Origin: an uncultured Collinsella sp.
Lineage (GTDB): Bacteria > Actinomycetota > Coriobacteriia > Coriobacteriales > Coriobacteriaceae
DNA length: 5,591 bases
Direction: 5' to 3'
Assembly (NCBI GenBank): GCA_900551205.1
Contig: URUW01000128.1
Span: forward strand, 1-5,591
Program-made: the position numbers and the translations under genes
Notes under the pieces: generated by a model
Database searches by the model: none
Told to the model about the DNA's origin: nothing
Seen by the model: the letters and a program-made list of their open reading frames with translations, nothing else
Shown here: positions 5,556 to 5,591 of the stretch, piece by piece
How the letters are laid out: every line of letters begins with the position of its first letter
Numbering within the stretch: position 1 is the stretch's first letter

Positions 5556-5562
5556 CCCCCTC
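5556..5562 (-). promoter_or_regulatory. Ribosome binding site deciding the GTG start of the methyltransferase
   Basis: On the minus strand GAGGGGG stands seven bases before GTG 5548. The ATG at 5555 is one base from this site and out of frame with the methyltransferase, so GTG is the real start. Confidence 0.7.
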
Positions 5563-5567
5563 ACAAC

Positions 5568-5591
5568 AAAAAAGCGACTCCTCCCAAAAGA
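5568..5591 (-). terminator. Possible half of a terminator cut by the window edge
   Basis: Read on the minus strand, GGGAGGAGTCGC (5574-5585) is followed directly by six T (5568-5573). This looks like the descending arm and U-tract of a terminator for the gene upstream of the methyltransferase, with its other arm beyond the window. Only half is visible, so it is a weak call. Confidence 0.3.

Overview
The window looks like a piece of chromosome from a moderately GC-rich actinobacterium, most likely a gut Coriobacteriia such as Collinsella or a relative. That guess rests on overall composition, strong purine-rich ribosome binding sites, and a roughly 1000-residue STAND-type regulator with a C-terminal SARP/BTAD output, a gene type I associate with that class. 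It is an inference, not a proof.

Layout. (1) About 1-747: a complete IS200-group insertion sequence (IS200/IS605 family) on the + strand. It has two left-end hairpins, a leader that can fold over the ribosome binding site, a 152-residue HUH Y1 transposase (150-608) with its catalytic residues intact, about 110 bases of highly structured non-coding DNA, and a right-end hairpin. No tnpB is present. (2) 744-1134: about 390 bases without a convincing gene, carrying short repeated CAAGCT/AGCTTG motifs; presumably the control region of the next gene. (3) 1135-4133: one large regulator gene split into two reading frames by what looks like a single missing base near 2175. The first half carries a STAND P-loop ATPase domain. 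The second half carries a long helical middle section, a winged-helix DNA-binding domain and a bacterial transcriptional activation domain (BTAD). Restoring one base gives a continuous 999-residue protein. (4) 4137-4165: a rho-independent terminator for the minus strand, with its U-tract touching the regulator's stop codon. (5) 4203-4502, minus strand: yhbY, a CRM-domain ribosome assembly factor. (6) 4661-5548, minus strand: a class I SAM-dependent methyltransferase with a GTG start. The window ends in what may be half of another terminator.

How the parts relate. The insertion sequence is a guest upstream of the regulator; its arginine codon use (7 of 8 AGG) is unlike the neighbours. The regulator would sense a signal through its ATPase and helical region and act at promoters, but as read here it is broken, or depends on an unrecognised recoding event. 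yhbY and the methyltransferase share a strand but are separated by 158 bases and need not be one operon.

The most interesting items are the multibranched RNA-like structure between tnpA and the right end (631-703, closed by a 9-pair long-range stem), the CCACCC/GGGTGG stem core used three times in the element (left end, ribosome binding site clamp, right end), and the frameshift in the regulator.
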